Shown piece after piece: positions 9,139-18,164 of a stretch of 64,000 nt of DNA. The position numbers and the translations under genes are program-made. The notes beneath the pieces were generated by a model that was given only the letters and a program-made list of their open reading frames with translations, ran no database searches and was not told the DNA's origin. Positions within the stretch are counted from its first letter, which is position 1. Each line of letters begins with the position of its first letter. Origin of the DNA: Tardiphaga robiniae (GTDB taxonomy: Bacteria; Pseudomonadota; Alphaproteobacteria; Rhizobiales; Xanthobacteraceae); the NCBI RefSeq assembly GCF_001618955.1, contig NZ_LVYV01000053.1, forward strand, positions 124,001-188,000. Direction: 5' to 3'.

Positions 9139-9600
9139 GGTGGTCTCCGTTCTGTTGTCGGGCCGCGACCATCGCAGCCTCGATGGCGGTCCTTGGCCCG
9201 GGGAGCGATCGGCCCGCAGCCGTCAGGCCCGCAGCACAGCGGAGGACGGCGGCAGACGGCTTTTTTGCCTCGCGAGGAATGCCGCCACTTCGCGGCAGGG
9301 GAAAAAAGCAGACGTAGCCGTTGCGGGAAAGCGATCGAGGCGCAGCCGGCCCTCGGGCTTGATCCGTCCATTCGAGGTTGCGTGTGACGCGCCCATAAAC
9401 GGACTGATGGAGACAACCATGAGCGCTGCCATCGCCGCCGCACAAGGACATGGCATCACCAATCGCACAAAGACGCGCCCCCGCGCATCAAGGACAGCGA
9501 AGGCGTGACCCGGCGAACGATGGCGCGTGATTTCGCAGCGCTGCGGGCCGGTTTGGTGTGCCCTCAACCCGAGACCCTTGGAGTCCCGCTTGCAATTTCG

Positions 9601-9666
9601 ATGTCAGGAACGAGCGATACACCCGTCACGATCTACGCCTCGTTGGTGAAAGGCGAGGCCGTCGAT
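9601..9666 (+). pseudogene. Inverted relic of a DUF736 C-terminus
   Basis: On the plus strand the DNA reads [20 protein letters not shown] then VD, which matches the C-terminal [15 protein letters not shown] of DUF736 but on the opposite strand to the intact gene. The matching place in repeat copy 2 (20276-20340) is further decayed by a deletion that gives a stop after PVTI. It shows an older inverted duplication of DUF736 inside the repeat. Confidence 0.5.
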
Positions 9667-10047
9667 CAACGACAGCCAATATCGCAGTCGCGTCTAGGCA
9701 TAATCAGCGGCGGCGTGCCGTCCTTCGGGCGGGTTCACTGGCGCCGGTATGGAACAGCAGGCAGCTGCGGTTTCGTTTGGCACCGTCCCAGCTAATGAAC
9801 TCTCGGCTGAGATCGACGCAGCTGGTAAGCAGCCGTTTGGCGCTGGATACCTCGCTTGCTTCCTCACGAGTGAGTGGGTCTCATGGTTTTCGTCAAATGC
9901 TCAATGTCACGGACCACTTCTTGAGCGCGCCTTGAGAAAGGCAGTGCAGCGCTAGTCAAGAGCGGGCCGATTGCTCTCGGCCTCGCGCTACAGTTTGGGA
10001 GAGATCTCAGCAGAAAGCAGTGAACTTTCTGTCTTTTGCTGCCCGCT

Positions 10048-11274
10048 TCAGGCTTTAACGAGAGGGCAGCCGCCCTGGTCTTCCGGCCGGAATGCATCGG
10101 CCGCTGGGATCGTGCTCACAAGCTTAAAGTAATCCCACGGCCCCTTTGATTCCGCCGGGGTTTTGACCTGCATGACATACATATCGTGAATGACACGACC
10201 GTCCTTGCGAATCGCGCCGCGGCCGAAAAGCGGATCGTCCGTCGGCATGTCCTTCATGGCAGCAACGACGGCATCGGCATTCGACGAGTCAGTCTTTCTG
10301 ACGGCTTTCAGATAGTGGATCAGCGACGAATAGACCCCGGCCTGCACATCGGTCGGCCGGCGGCCATCCTTGGCCATGAAACGATCCGAGAAGGCGCGCG
10401 TTCCTGCGTTCATGTCCCAATAGAACGGCTGAGTCAGGTACAGACCTTGCGCCGTTTTGAGTCCGAGCGAATGCACATCGGTCAATTGCAGCAGGAGAGC
10501 AACGAGCTTCTGCTTGCCGGCGGTGATGTTGAACTCCGAGGCCTGCTTGATGCTGTTGATGGTGTCGCCGACCGCATTGGCCAGCGCAATGACTTCGGAA
10601 TTGCTTGCCTGTGCCTGCAGCAGGAACGACGAGAAATCCGACGTGTTGATGGGATGCCGCACAGCGCCAACCACCGTTCCGCCGCTGGCCTTTACGAGCT
10701 CCGACGCATCCCGCTCCAATGCGTGACCGAAAGCATAGTCCGCCGTCAGAAAAAACCAGCGCTTGTTGCCTGCTTCCGTGACTGCTTTCGCGGTGCCTCG
10801 GGCCAGCGACCAGGTGTCATACGTCCAGTGAATGGTATGCGGCGAGCATTTCGCTCCCGTCAGTTCGGTCGAACCCGGACCCGAACCGATGAACAAGGCA
10901 TTGGAGTTGCGCGTGACCTCGCTGACGGCCAGCGCGACCGACGACACGGGAACGTCGAAGATGGCGTTGACACCTTCATTCTCGATCCACCGCCGCGCGA
11001 TGCTGGCTCCGATATCCGGCTTGTTCTGATGATCGGCAAAGACGACCTCTATGGTCCAGCCGGGAAGCTGGGACGCGAATTCCTCGGCAGCGAGCTGAGC
11101 GGCCGTGACGGAGCCCTTGCCGTTCGCATCGGAGGCGAAGCCGGACATATCCGTCAGCACGCCGACCTTCACCCGCTTGCCACCAGCCTGGGCGAGAACC
11201 GAAGACGGCAACGTCATGGCGCCTGCCGCATAAAGAGAACCGATTGCAAACGTCCGTCGTGTGATGTTGGTCAT
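10048..11274 (-). CDS. LivK-type ABC transporter substrate-binding protein
   Basis: Predicted periplasmic binding protein of 408 residues for a branched-chain amino-acid type (HAAT) importer. The N-terminus TRRTFAIGSLYAAGAMTLPS resembles a Tat signal (R-R-x-F), cut near AQA at about residue 30. The mature part follows the type I fold: VKVGVLTDMSGFASDANGKG, AAQLAAEEF, IGSGPGSTELTG, DYAFGHALERDA. Binding proteins like this, placed beside acyl-CoA ligase and thiolase genes, usually take up aromatic or alicyclic acids rather than amino acids; that is inference. No permease or ATPase genes are present, so it must use a transporter encoded elsewhere. It is the last gene of the five-gene minus-strand operon. 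Confidence 0.85.
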   Translation of the reverse strand: MTNITRRTFAIGSLYAAGAMTLPSSVLAQAGGKRVKVGVLTDMSGFASDANGKGSVTAAQLAAEEFASQLPGWTIEVVFADHQNKPDIGASIARRWIENEGVNAIFDVPVSSVALAVSEVTRNSNALFIGSGPGSTELTGAKCSPHTIHWTYDTWSLARGTAKAVTEAGNKRWFFLTADYAFGHALERDASELVKASGGTVVGAVRHPINTSDFSSFLLQAQASNSEVIALANAVGDTINSIKQASEFNITAGKQKLVALLLQLTDVHSLGLKTAQGLYLTQPFYWDMNAGTRAFSDRFMAKDGRRPTDVQAGVYSSLIHYLKAVRKTDSSNADAVVAAMKDMPTDDPLFGRGAIRKDGRVIHDMYVMQVKTPAESKGPWDYFKLVSTIPAADAFRPEDQGGCPLVKA

Positions 11275-11343
11275 AACGCGTTTCCCCTGTTTTTCAGTAT
11301 GCGATGGGCAGTTTCCCTGCCTTGGTAGAACGTCAGATCAAGC

Positions 11344-12903
11344 TCAAGCAGATGGACTTGCTTCACTCGAGAAGCGCCGCCGTAACTCGTGCTTGATGAT
11401 TTTCTGGGACGCTGTCCGAGGAAGCTCGTCGACGAACACGACCTTGCGCGGCTTCTTGTATTTTGCGAGCCCAGCCACACAATGATCGATGACGTCCTGC
11501 TCACTCAGGCAGTGGCCTTGCGCCAGTACGACGACCGCACATACCACTTCGGTGAATCGGGCATCGGGAATGCCAACAACCGCAGCTTCGACGATCTTGG
11601 GATGCTTGAGGAGGAGGTTCTCGATCTCACTCGGATTGATATTCTCGCCGCCGCTGCGGATCATGTCCTTCTTGCGACCGACAATGCGCAACGCCCCGTT
11701 CTCGATTGATCCGAGATCGCCTGTCCTGCACCACCCATGGACAAATGTCGTTGCGGTCGCTTCCGGCTTGCGCCAGTAGCCCAGCGCATTCGCAGGTGAA
11801 CTAGTCCAGATTTCTCCAGCCTGCCCGGCCGGCACCGGCACGCCGTCATCGTCGCGGATCGACAGCTCGGCGAACGGGAAAGCACGGCCAACGGTGCTCG
11901 GCGCGTCGTAGCCTTGTCCCGGCCCGCTACAGGCGACAATCGGCGTCCCCTCCGTGAGACCGTAGACCTGCACGATATCCATCCAGCCGAAGCGTTCGCG
12001 CATTTGCTCGATCGCGGAAGGCAGCAGCGGATCGCCACCGCTGAAGACGCGCCGGATGCGACTGAGATCGATGTTGTCGATCTCAGTCGCCTGCAACATC
12101 TGGTAGATCATGGACGGAAACAACAGAATGTCGGTGACCTGCTGCCTGCTGGCAATCTGCAACGTCTGCCGAATGTCGAAATTCCGGCTCCGCAACACGA
12201 CAACACGCCCACCAACTGCCAGTGTCGGCAGGGCGTAATTCTCCAGGGCACCGATGTGATACATCGGCCCGGTGACCATCGTCACCGTGCGGGGCGTCAA
12301 GCCCCACTCCATGACCTGCATGGCCGTCCACCAGGTCGTGGTCCCGTGGGACCACAGCGCTCCCTTCGGACGCCCCGTCGTCCCGGACGTATACATGAGC
12401 ATGGCAGGTGTTTCGGGACACGGAAGCGGAAGCGGAAGTTCGCGATCCATACCGGATTCAAGATAGGACCAGGGCATCGCCCAGTCCGGGCTCGGCACTT
12501 CGTCACCAAACGCTATAAAGTTGCGGACCGGCAGAGCTGCGCAGCAATGCGCGATCCGATGCAGGATGTCCGTATTCGCGAGCAAAACTGTCGCACCGGA
12601 ATCGTCGATGGCGTATTCCAACTCTTCCGCCGCGAGGCGAAAATTCAAACGAACTGCAATGGCGCCGATGCGCGTGATCGCGAAGTAAGCGATCCAGTAT
12701 TCCGTGCAGTTGTAGAGCAGAATTCCAACCCGGTCGCCCGGTTGGACGTCAAGCTCATGCAGGGCATTGGCATAGCGATTGGCACGCTTTGCCAGATTCT
12801 CATAGCTCAGAAAATCTCCGTCATCGAAGGCGATGGCCGCATTTTGCGGCGAGAACCTCGCAGCGTCTCCAAAGCACTGACGGATGAAAAAAGAGATGTC
12901 CAT
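11344..12903 (-). CDS. AMP-dependent acyl-CoA synthetase (class I ligase)
   Basis: A 519-residue ANL-family ligase that should activate a carboxylic acid to its CoA thioester through an acyl-adenylate. The P-loop is MLMYTSGTTGRPKGALWSH; the A5/A7 region reads VYGLTEGTP and WCRTGDLGSIENGALRIVGR; the hinge and A8 read KKDMIRSGGENINPSEIENL; the catalytic lysine motif near the end is ASQKIIKHELR. Length and motifs fit FadD/benzoate-type ligases; the substrate cannot be read. The gene begins 15 bases after the SDR stop and is followed by the binding protein, suggesting that the substrate is imported, made into a CoA ester and then degraded. Confidence 0.9.
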   Translation of the reverse strand: MDISFFIRQCFGDAARFSPQNAAIAFDDGDFLSYENLAKRANRYANALHELDVQPGDRVGILLYNCTEYWIAYFAITRIGAIAVRLNFRLAAEELEYAIDDSGATVLLANTDILHRIAHCCAALPVRNFIAFGDEVPSPDWAMPWSYLESGMDRELPLPLPCPETPAMLMYTSGTTGRPKGALWSHGTTTWWTAMQVMEWGLTPRTVTMVTGPMYHIGALENYALPTLAVGGRVVVLRSRNFDIRQTLQIASRQQVTDILLFPSMIYQMLQATEIDNIDLSRIRRVFSGGDPLLPSAIEQMRERFGWMDIVQVYGLTEGTPIVACSGPGQGYDAPSTVGRAFPFAELSIRDDDGVPVPAGQAGEIWTSSPANALGYWRKPEATATTFVHGWCRTGDLGSIENGALRIVGRKKDMIRSGGENINPSEIENLLLKHPKIVEAAVVGIPDARFTEVVCAVVVLAQGHCLSEQDVIDHCVAGLAKYKKPRKVVFVDELPRTASQKIIKHELRRRFSSEASPSA

Positions 12904-12918
12904 AACAGCCAGTCTCGC

Positions 12919-13662
12919 TCAGCCTGCCAGCGCCCGGCGCTTCGGAAACGGAATTCCTGCGCTATGGGCGGTTGCCCCTCCATCGACGGGAACGATCACC
13001 CCCGAAACGTAGGAAGCCTCAGGCGAGGCCAGGAAGGCAATGACTTGCGCGACTTCGTCGGCCGTCGCCATGCGCTGCTGCGGCAGTTGTACCTGTCGGT
13101 CCGGGACATATTCTTCGCGCATCCCCTTCATCATGTCCGTGTCCGTCGGACCGGGTGCAACGCAGTTCACACGGATTCCATCACGACTGTAGTCAACGGC
13201 CCAGGTTCTTGTGAGAGCGGAGATCGCGCCCTTGCTTGCCGTGTAGGCATCCGCGTGCGGCATCGCGCGGATGGCTGCGACGCTGCTGACAAGAACAATC
13301 GCACCGTCCGCGCGGAGACGTGGCCGGAAAGCCCGCACAGCCAGCATCGTCCCGGTGAGATTGACGGAGATCGTCCGATGCCAGGCATCGAGTACGAGTT
13401 TTTCAGCCGGACCGTCGTCCGGACGCAGATTGATTCCGGCAGCGGGAACCAGTGCGTCGATCGGACCGATACGTTCCGCGACGGCCATCATCGCTTCGGG
13501 ATCAGTGACGTCGCACGCGTGACTCGTCACGCCGGGAATCGTGCTCGGCCGACGATCGATGCCGTGAACCGACCAGCCCCGTGCGTGCAGGAGCGCGGCA
13601 GCGGCAGCGCCGATCCCTCCTGCGACCCCTGTAATGACCGCGACCCGCGGAGATTTGCTCAT
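12919..13662 (-). CDS. Short-chain dehydrogenase/reductase (SDR)
   Basis: A 247-residue NAD(P)-dependent oxidoreductase, probably acting on a 3-hydroxyacyl-CoA in this operon. The cofactor motif is TGVAGGIGAAAAALL near residue 12, followed by D at the end of beta-2 (HGIDRRP), which favours NAD(H). The catalytic set is N (NLTG), S (VLVSSVAAI) and Y-x-x-x-K (YTASKGAISAL). The C-terminus AHSAGIPFPKRRALAG follows the usual VPVDGG strand. I start at MSKSPRV because it overlaps the previous stop by ATGA; a longer frame upstream to 14292 is only a shadow. Confidence 0.92.
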   Translation of the reverse strand: MSKSPRVAVITGVAGGIGAAAAALLHARGWSVHGIDRRPSTIPGVTSHACDVTDPEAMMAVAERIGPIDALVPAAGINLRPDDGPAEKLVLDAWHRTISVNLTGTMLAVRAFRPRLRADGAIVLVSSVAAIRAMPHADAYTASKGAISALTRTWAVDYSRDGIRVNCVAPGPTDTDMMKGMREEYVPDRQVQLPQQRMATADEVAQVIAFLASPEASYVSGVIVPVDGGATAHSAGIPFPKRRALAG

Positions 13663-14102
13663 GTTGATCGGCTCCCATTGGCGGGCGTCTTCGCGCCGTC
13701 CAGGCGAAATACAGGCAGCGTCACATCGGCTCCGGCGACATCCTGAAAATCGACCTTGACCCGATCGCCGCAACGCGCGGTCTCCGCGTCGGGCCCGATC
13801 AGCCGGCTCATGAGCTGTACGCCCTCGTCCAGTCGCACGATGATCAGCACATAGGGCAGGTGTTCGCTGAAGCCTGTCGGTGCGCCGGCACGCTGTACGG
13901 TGATGGAATAGATCTCGCCCGTTCCCGCGGAATCCCGCCAGCCGAGATCCTCGCTCAGGCAGAACGGGCAGAACCGCTTTGGATACATGATGAGCCGGTC
14001 GCAGGCATTGCAGCACTGCAGAACGAAGCGCTTCTTTCGCGACGCCTCCCAATAGGGAGCGCTCCACGGAGTTGGGACGGGAAGTGCGTGGGCGAACGAC
14101 AT
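13659..14102 (-). CDS. DUF35/OB-fold zinc-ribbon acyl-CoA-binding protein
   Basis: A 147-residue partner protein of thiolase-like enzymes. It has a rubredoxin-like zinc ribbon (CCNACDRLIMYPKRFCPFC: two C-x2-C pairs) followed by an OB-fold (TGEIYSITVQRAGAPTGF, PYVLIIVRLDEGVQLMSRL, GDRVKVDF). In known systems such as Ltp2-ChsH2 of steroid side-chain breakdown, the DUF35 subunit binds the acyl-CoA and is required by the aldolase. Here it overlaps the upstream thiolase-like gene by one base and the downstream SDR by four, so translation is coupled and a complex with the thiolase-like protein is likely. Confidence 0.88.
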   Translation of the reverse strand: MSFAHALPVPTPWSAPYWEASRKKRFVLQCCNACDRLIMYPKRFCPFCLSEDLGWRDSAGTGEIYSITVQRAGAPTGFSEHLPYVLIIVRLDEGVQLMSRLIGPDAETARCGDRVKVDFQDVAGADVTLPVFRLDGAKTPANGSRST

Positions 14103-15292
14103 CAGCCGGGCTCCTTGGAAAGAATAGTGACGTGCGAGTCCATCCAGGTGCCGCCGGAGGCCGTTTCAACGGCGTTGACGGCATTCGCGACCTGGCGCTC
14201 TCCAGCCTTGCCCATGAGCTGACGAAAGGCTTCGACGAGAACTGCAATGCCGCCGCCTGCCCCGGTGTGTCCCTGGGAGAGCATCCCGCCATTCGTCGTC
14301 ATCGGCATACGCCCACCGGGGGACGTATGCCCAGCCGCAACGAACGCGCCGGCCCGCTCGCCGCCGCACACGCCGAGCGCATCCATCGCGATGAGGGCAA
14401 AGACCGGATAGGAATCGTAGATCTGGGCGAGCTGGATATCCTGCGGGCGAAGGCCCGCCTCTGCATAGGCAGCATGCGCCGCTTCCGGAAACCCCAGCTT
14501 CGCCAGATCCGTATCCTGCGAGAGCGTATAGTGTGTCACCAGCGACGAATGCCCGCGCACGAAGACCGGCGTTTTCGTCATCTTCTGCGCATCCTGCGCC
14601 GATGCGACGATATAGGCGCTCGCACCATCCGCCAGCACGTTGCAATGCTTGGCTCGCAGCGGGTCGGCAATCATCTTCGATGCCAGCACCTCTTCCACCG
14701 TGAGCGGTTGCCGGAACATGGCGTGGGGATTCAACGCCGCCCACTTCCGCAGCGACACGCAGACCGCTGCGAGTTCTTCCTCGGTGGTGCCCGTCTCGTA
14801 CATATAGCGCTGCGACACCAATGCGCCGACCGCATTCATGTTGTGGCCGTAAGGCGCTTCCCACTCTTCGGAAACGCCGGTGGTGGCGAAGAGATCGATG
14901 CCCGCCTGACGCGGCAGTGAACCAACCTTATCGGAGTGGAGGCACAACACGGTACGGGCCGCACCGGTCGAAACCAGAGCTTCGGCGACCGCGAGCATGC
15001 TGGAACTGCTGCCGCCGCCGGCCATCACCTGAACGTTCATCTTGGCGCTGCGGAGCATGCCGAGCTCCTCGCAGAGCCGCGAGAACACGAGGTCGACGTT
15101 GAAATGCCGGGACGCCAGAGCACCCGTCGGCATCACCACGTCGATATCGCGCGGCGACAGGCCGGCATCGAGAATGGCTTCGCGCGCCGCAATGACTGCC
15201 GCTTCGATTTCACTCCGATCGGAAAAACGCCCGGATGGCACTTCGCCAATGCCGACGACCGCGGCCGACGCAGATCTCCTGTGAGTGCTCAA
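14102..15292 (-). CDS. Thiolase-like protein (Ltp2-type aldolase or lipid-transfer thiolase)
   Basis: A 396-residue thiolase-fold protein that should cleave or form a C-C bond in an acyl-CoA. At the place where true thiolases carry the nucleophilic cysteine it reads VQVMAGGGSSSSMLAVAEAL (residues 88-107), with Ser/Gly and no Cys. The later histidine regions remain (YDSYPVFALIAMDALGVCGG, and NGGMLSQGHTGAGGG near the end). Loss of the cysteine plus a DUF35 partner next door is the pattern of Ltp2-like retro-aldolases, so aldolase rather than thiolase activity is inferred. The start is TTG at 15292, supported by GGGAGGAAA 8 bases upstream. First gene of the operon, divergent from the GAF/PucR regulator. 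Confidence 0.85.
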   Translation of the reverse strand: MSTHRRSASAAVVGIGEVPSGRFSDRSEIEAAVIAAREAILDAGLSPRDIDVVMPTGALASRHFNVDLVFSRLCEELGMLRSAKMNVQVMAGGGSSSSMLAVAEALVSTGAARTVLCLHSDKVGSLPRQAGIDLFATTGVSEEWEAPYGHNMNAVGALVSQRYMYETGTTEEELAAVCVSLRKWAALNPHAMFRQPLTVEEVLASKMIADPLRAKHCNVLADGASAYIVASAQDAQKMTKTPVFVRGHSSLVTHYTLSQDTDLAKLGFPEAAHAAYAEAGLRPQDIQLAQIYDSYPVFALIAMDALGVCGGERAGAFVAAGHTSPGGRMPMTTNGGMLSQGHTGAGGGIAVLVEAFRQLMGKAGERQVANAVNAVETASGGTWMDSHVTILSKEPG

Positions 15293-15475
15293 TCCTGTTT
15301 CCTCCCGGCATTGTCGGTTTGTCGTCGACGATCAATCGCCGACAGGTTGGTGCAAGCCGTAGATGGCCGGCCGGCCTCCCTCAACGTTCAAAAGTCCATT
15401 GATTGAGACTTTTTATGTTGGTATCGACATAGATGACGGCCAAGTTGCACGCCGCAAACACCCGAGAGACCGGCA

Positions 15476-17374
15476 TTGGCGCGAAAACGGAAAAGCGAGA
15501 GTCTCTCAGCCACAACGGCACGTGCGTCGCCGTCTGCGCGGCAGGTATCCCGCAAACGAAACGGGCCTCCCTCTTCGGCGGATGCCGCCGAGCCACAAGC
15601 GTCAACCGACCTCACGCCCTCAGACTATTATCGCCGGCGCGAGAAGGAGCTGCTCGCACTTCAGGAGACGACTCTCGACCTGAACCGGCTGCGCAATACA
15701 AGCGAGGTCCTTGGCGCCATCGTCCGCCGCGCCCGCAGCCTCGTGGGCAGCGCAATCTGCTATCTGTCGGCATATGATCCCGAACGGCGGGATTTCTTCG
15801 TTCGCGCCATCGAGGGCGCGGTATCGAGACGCTTCGCCGACATCAGGGTTCCTCGCGACCTTGGTAGCTGCCATCCGATCATCGAAAGCAAGCGTCCCTT
15901 CGTCACAGCAAACTATCGGGACGACCCTCGCTTTATTCACGCCACAACGGTGGATACGGCCCTTGAAGGAGAGGGAATCGTATCGATGGCTGCCGTTCCC
16001 CTGCTGCTGGACGGACAAGTGCTCGGCATTCTCTATATCGCCGACCGCCACGCACGCGCCTTCGCGCCCGAGGAGGTCGCACTGCTCGTGTCGCTGGGGA
16101 CACACGCTGCGCTGGCGCTGGAGAATGCCCGGCTGTTTGAGGAGACCCGCACCGCTCTCGAAGCACTGGAAATCAAGACCGCAGAAACTCAGGAAGCGAT
16201 TGCTGTCCACGAACAACTCATCGCGCTCGTTGCAAGGGGCGGCGGCCTGGACGACGTGGCGCAAATGCTTGCAGCGATCCTTCACGCGGGCGTAGTTGTC
16301 CTGGACCACCAATACGAGACGGCATGTCTGGCCGTCGATCCTGCCGGCAATAACGTTGGCGCCAAGCTGGGCCAGGCCCGCAATCGAAGCCAACTGCTTC
16401 GCGCTCTGGGTGAGAGCCAGTCGATCGGCCGGTCGGTGTCCGTCACCTTCCAAGGCATTCCACCGAGCATCGCGATGACAATCATCAGCGCAACCCAAAT
16501 CCTTGGTGCGTTGGTCGTCTGGCGCCAGGCTCCGCTCAGCGATCATGAGATTCGCACTCTTGAGAGAGGGGCGATCGTTTGCGGCATCGTCCTGTTGTCG
16601 CTGGATCGCGCCGCCAAGGGACTCGAGCAAGACGCCGCTGAACTCTTCATCGGATTGCGCAACCGCAACCCGGAAGCGTCTGTCGCCTTGACCCGCCAAA
16701 TGGAACAGTGGGGCATGGATCCCCGCCAACCTGTAATCATGCTGCTTGTCGATATCGCTGACAGGATGGCGAGCCACGTCCTGCGGGTTATTAAGGGAGC
16801 ATGTCCAACCCGCAGATTCATTGGCGGCGAATTGGAAGCGCGACTTTTGCTGCTTTGCCCGCCTGCAGATGCACCGCTCGTGGCAACGGCGGCTCAGAAG
16901 GCCGTTGAACAGCGGACAGGCTCGCGCATCAATATCCTGCAATCGGCTGAGTTCATGCCATCCACGGAGTTCCGGGATACATTCGCCAAAGCCGGCCGCT
17001 GCCTGGACCTGGTGAGAGTCCTCGCACGACAGGGCGCGATATGCACGCAAGACGAATTGACCGTTTATGCCGTCATGTTTGCCGAGCGATCCCGCGAAGA
17101 ACTCGATGCGTATATCAGGCACACAATCGGCGCTTTGCTGGAGCAAGACAGGAAGCGAAACACAAATCTGACAGAGACCATGTCTTGCTACTTAGACAGC
17201 GGCTATAATACCGGCATGGCCGCCAGAACACTCGGGATTCACGAGAATACTCTTCGGCAGCGACTTGATAGCGTCGAGCGACTGCTCGGAAACTGGCGTA
17301 CAGCCGGCAGATCCTTCGAGGTGCAAACAGCATTAAAGCTGCATATGCTCAGGCTCGGCCTTGCTACCAAATGA
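15476..17374 (+). CDS. GAF-domain PucR/CdaR-type transcriptional activator
   Basis: A 632-residue regulator likely controlling the divergent acyl-CoA operon. After a basic, low-complexity leader, a short coiled segment (YYRRREKELLALQETTLDLN) precedes a GAF domain at about residues 75-215 (GSAICYLSAYDP, DLGSCHPIIESKRPFVTANY, MAAVPLLLDGQVLGILYIAD, LVSLGTHAALALENARLF). The centre (250-560) is the GGDEF-like region of PucR/CdaR proteins, and the C-terminus is the PucR helix-turn-helix: MSCYLDSGYNTGMAARTLGI then HENTLRQRL. The frame starts at TTG with GAGAG upstream; no ATG occurs before residue about 170, so the exact start is uncertain. The ligand is probably the pathway acid or CoA ester. Confidence 0.85.
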   Translation: MARKRKSESLSATTARASPSARQVSRKRNGPPSSADAAEPQASTDLTPSDYYRRREKELLALQETTLDLNRLRNTSEVLGAIVRRARSLVGSAICYLSAYDPERRDFFVRAIEGAVSRRFADIRVPRDLGSCHPIIESKRPFVTANYRDDPRFIHATTVDTALEGEGIVSMAAVPLLLDGQVLGILYIADRHARAFAPEEVALLVSLGTHAALALENARLFEETRTALEALEIKTAETQEAIAVHEQLIALVARGGGLDDVAQMLAAILHAGVVVLDHQYETACLAVDPAGNNVGAKLGQARNRSQLLRALGESQSIGRSVSVTFQGIPPSIAMTIISATQILGALVVWRQAPLSDHEIRTLERGAIVCGIVLLSLDRAAKGLEQDAAELFIGLRNRNPEASVALTRQMEQWGMDPRQPVIMLLVDIADRMASHVLRVIKGACPTRRFIGGELEARLLLLCPPADAPLVATAAQKAVEQRTGSRINILQSAEFMPSTEFRDTFAKAGRCLDLVRVLARQGAICTQDELTVYAVMFAERSREELDAYIRHTIGALLEQDRKRNTNLTETMSCYLDSGYNTGMAARTLGIHENTLRQRLDSVERLLGNWRTAGRSFEVQTALKLHMLRLGLATK

Positions 17375-17420
17375 GACCTGAAAACAACCGCGTCAGCACA
17401 ACAAGATGCCCCCAATGACA

Positions 17421-17450
17421 CGGCGCAAAGACCGCATTGCGCCGATTTTG
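17421..17450 (+). terminator. Probable terminator after the PucR-type gene
   Basis: Inverted repeat CGGCGCAA / TTGCGCCG separated by 8 bases, followed by ATTTTGTT, 46 bases after the stop at 17374. The T-run is short, so strength is uncertain; it could also belong to the end of the adjacent IS relic. Confidence 0.45.
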
Positions 17451-17520
17451 TTGAAAAACTCCCGCGTTGAAGCGTGGCGCCATCGCTGATTCAATCTCGG
17501 TATCGGCGGAGGCTGAATCG

Positions 17521-17756
17521 ATGATGGGTTCACAGGAGACTGATCAGGCGGCTCTGTTCTACGAGTTCTCGCTGTAGCGACACGTTCCAGCCTCTCATCT
17601 GCTGAGGAACATCGACCGGTTCGTCGAGCTGTCAATCATTCGGAGCGAGCTGGCACCATTCTACAGTTCGACCGGACGGCCATCGATTGATCCCGAGCTG
17701 CTCGTCCGGATGCTGCTGGTCGGCTACTGCTACGGCATCCGGTCGGAGCGCCGGCT
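17521..17756 (+). pseudogene. 5' fragment of an IS5/IS1182-type (DUF772) transposase gene
   Basis: Reads MMGSQETDQAALFYEFSL, an in-frame TAG at 17575, then RHVPASHLLRNIDRFVELSI, TGRPSIDPELLVRMLLVGYC and YGIRSERRL. This is the N-terminal DUF772 domain of IS1182/IS5-type transposases. It is cut off exactly where repeat copy 2 starts (17757), and the DDE catalytic part is absent. Upstream ttgttgaaaaactc (17448-17461) resembles the terminal sequence of such elements. Dead both by stop and by truncation. Confidence 0.8.
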
Positions 17757-17899
17757 ACGCGCGCGTCTGCACGCGCCTCGCATTCATGTCGTCATGAAAA
17801 TGCAGCGACGGCGCGGAAGACCGGGGAAACCGCTCCGGCCGGCACCGGAACGGTGCTTTACCCTTGCGCGCGCGAGGGCGGAGCCCTTCCATGTCCTTT

Positions 17900-18164
17900 T
17901 GCAAGTAAAAAGACGTGCGAGAACCCTCGCCGTGCCGAAGGCACGGCGACAGAGAAGTCTTCTTTTCCTGTTGGATCGGGGGCGAAGCGCCGATGGCGAC
18001 GGTCGATCAATCTTCCATTCGCGGGTTGGATACCGCATGAACGCTTTTCGTCGCGGCCTGCCTCTGACTTAGCACGGGCATCGGATTGAACCGGCCCACT
18101 GGGCTCTCGAGGATTGCCTGACCTTGCGCTCCGCCCCCGGCCGAACAGGTCGGCGGATTTACGC
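17900..18164 (-). ncRNA. Non-coding tail of the IS: candidate target-choosing (bridge/seek) RNA
   Basis: IS110/IS1111 elements encode a structured RNA in a non-coding end that pairs with target and donor DNA; in the IS1111 subgroup it lies after the transposase. Here the only non-coding stretch long enough is this one. It has at least one strong hairpin, CGCCGTGCC-GAA-GGCACGGCG at 17928-17948. The guide loops were not identified by eye, so position within the stretch is uncertain. Confidence 0.4.

Larger units (their letters stand above)
8575..9745. repeat. 1.17-kb direct repeat, copy 1 (contains DUF736)
   Basis: The stretch from acgcgcgcgtctgc to cactggcgcc is repeated at 17757-20419. Near-identity is highest through the DUF736 gene, its terminator and upstream leader, and lower at both ends. 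Without the IS110 element in copy 2 the lengths agree to within a few bases (1171 against about 1170). The part upstream of DUF736 (9139-9600) has no supported gene; a 29-codon ORF at 9419-9508 behind GGAG is poorly conserved in copy 2 (20092-20181), so I treat it as decayed. 9746-10047 is unique sequence with no supported gene. Confidence 0.9.

Noticed and set aside
9749-9955. 68-residue plus-strand ORF after repeat copy 1
   Set aside because: No RBS, no family resemblance and no conservation in copy 2, where the repeat has already ended.
12919-14292. 457-codon minus-strand frame suggesting a fusion ahead of the SDR
   Set aside because: The upstream 210 codons lie out of frame over the DUF35 and thiolase genes; the SDR start with ATGA overlap is convincing.
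15620-17146. 508-codon minus-strand ORF opposite the GAF/PucR regulator
   Set aside because: Shadow frame: no family sequence, while the plus frame has clear GAF and HTH domains.
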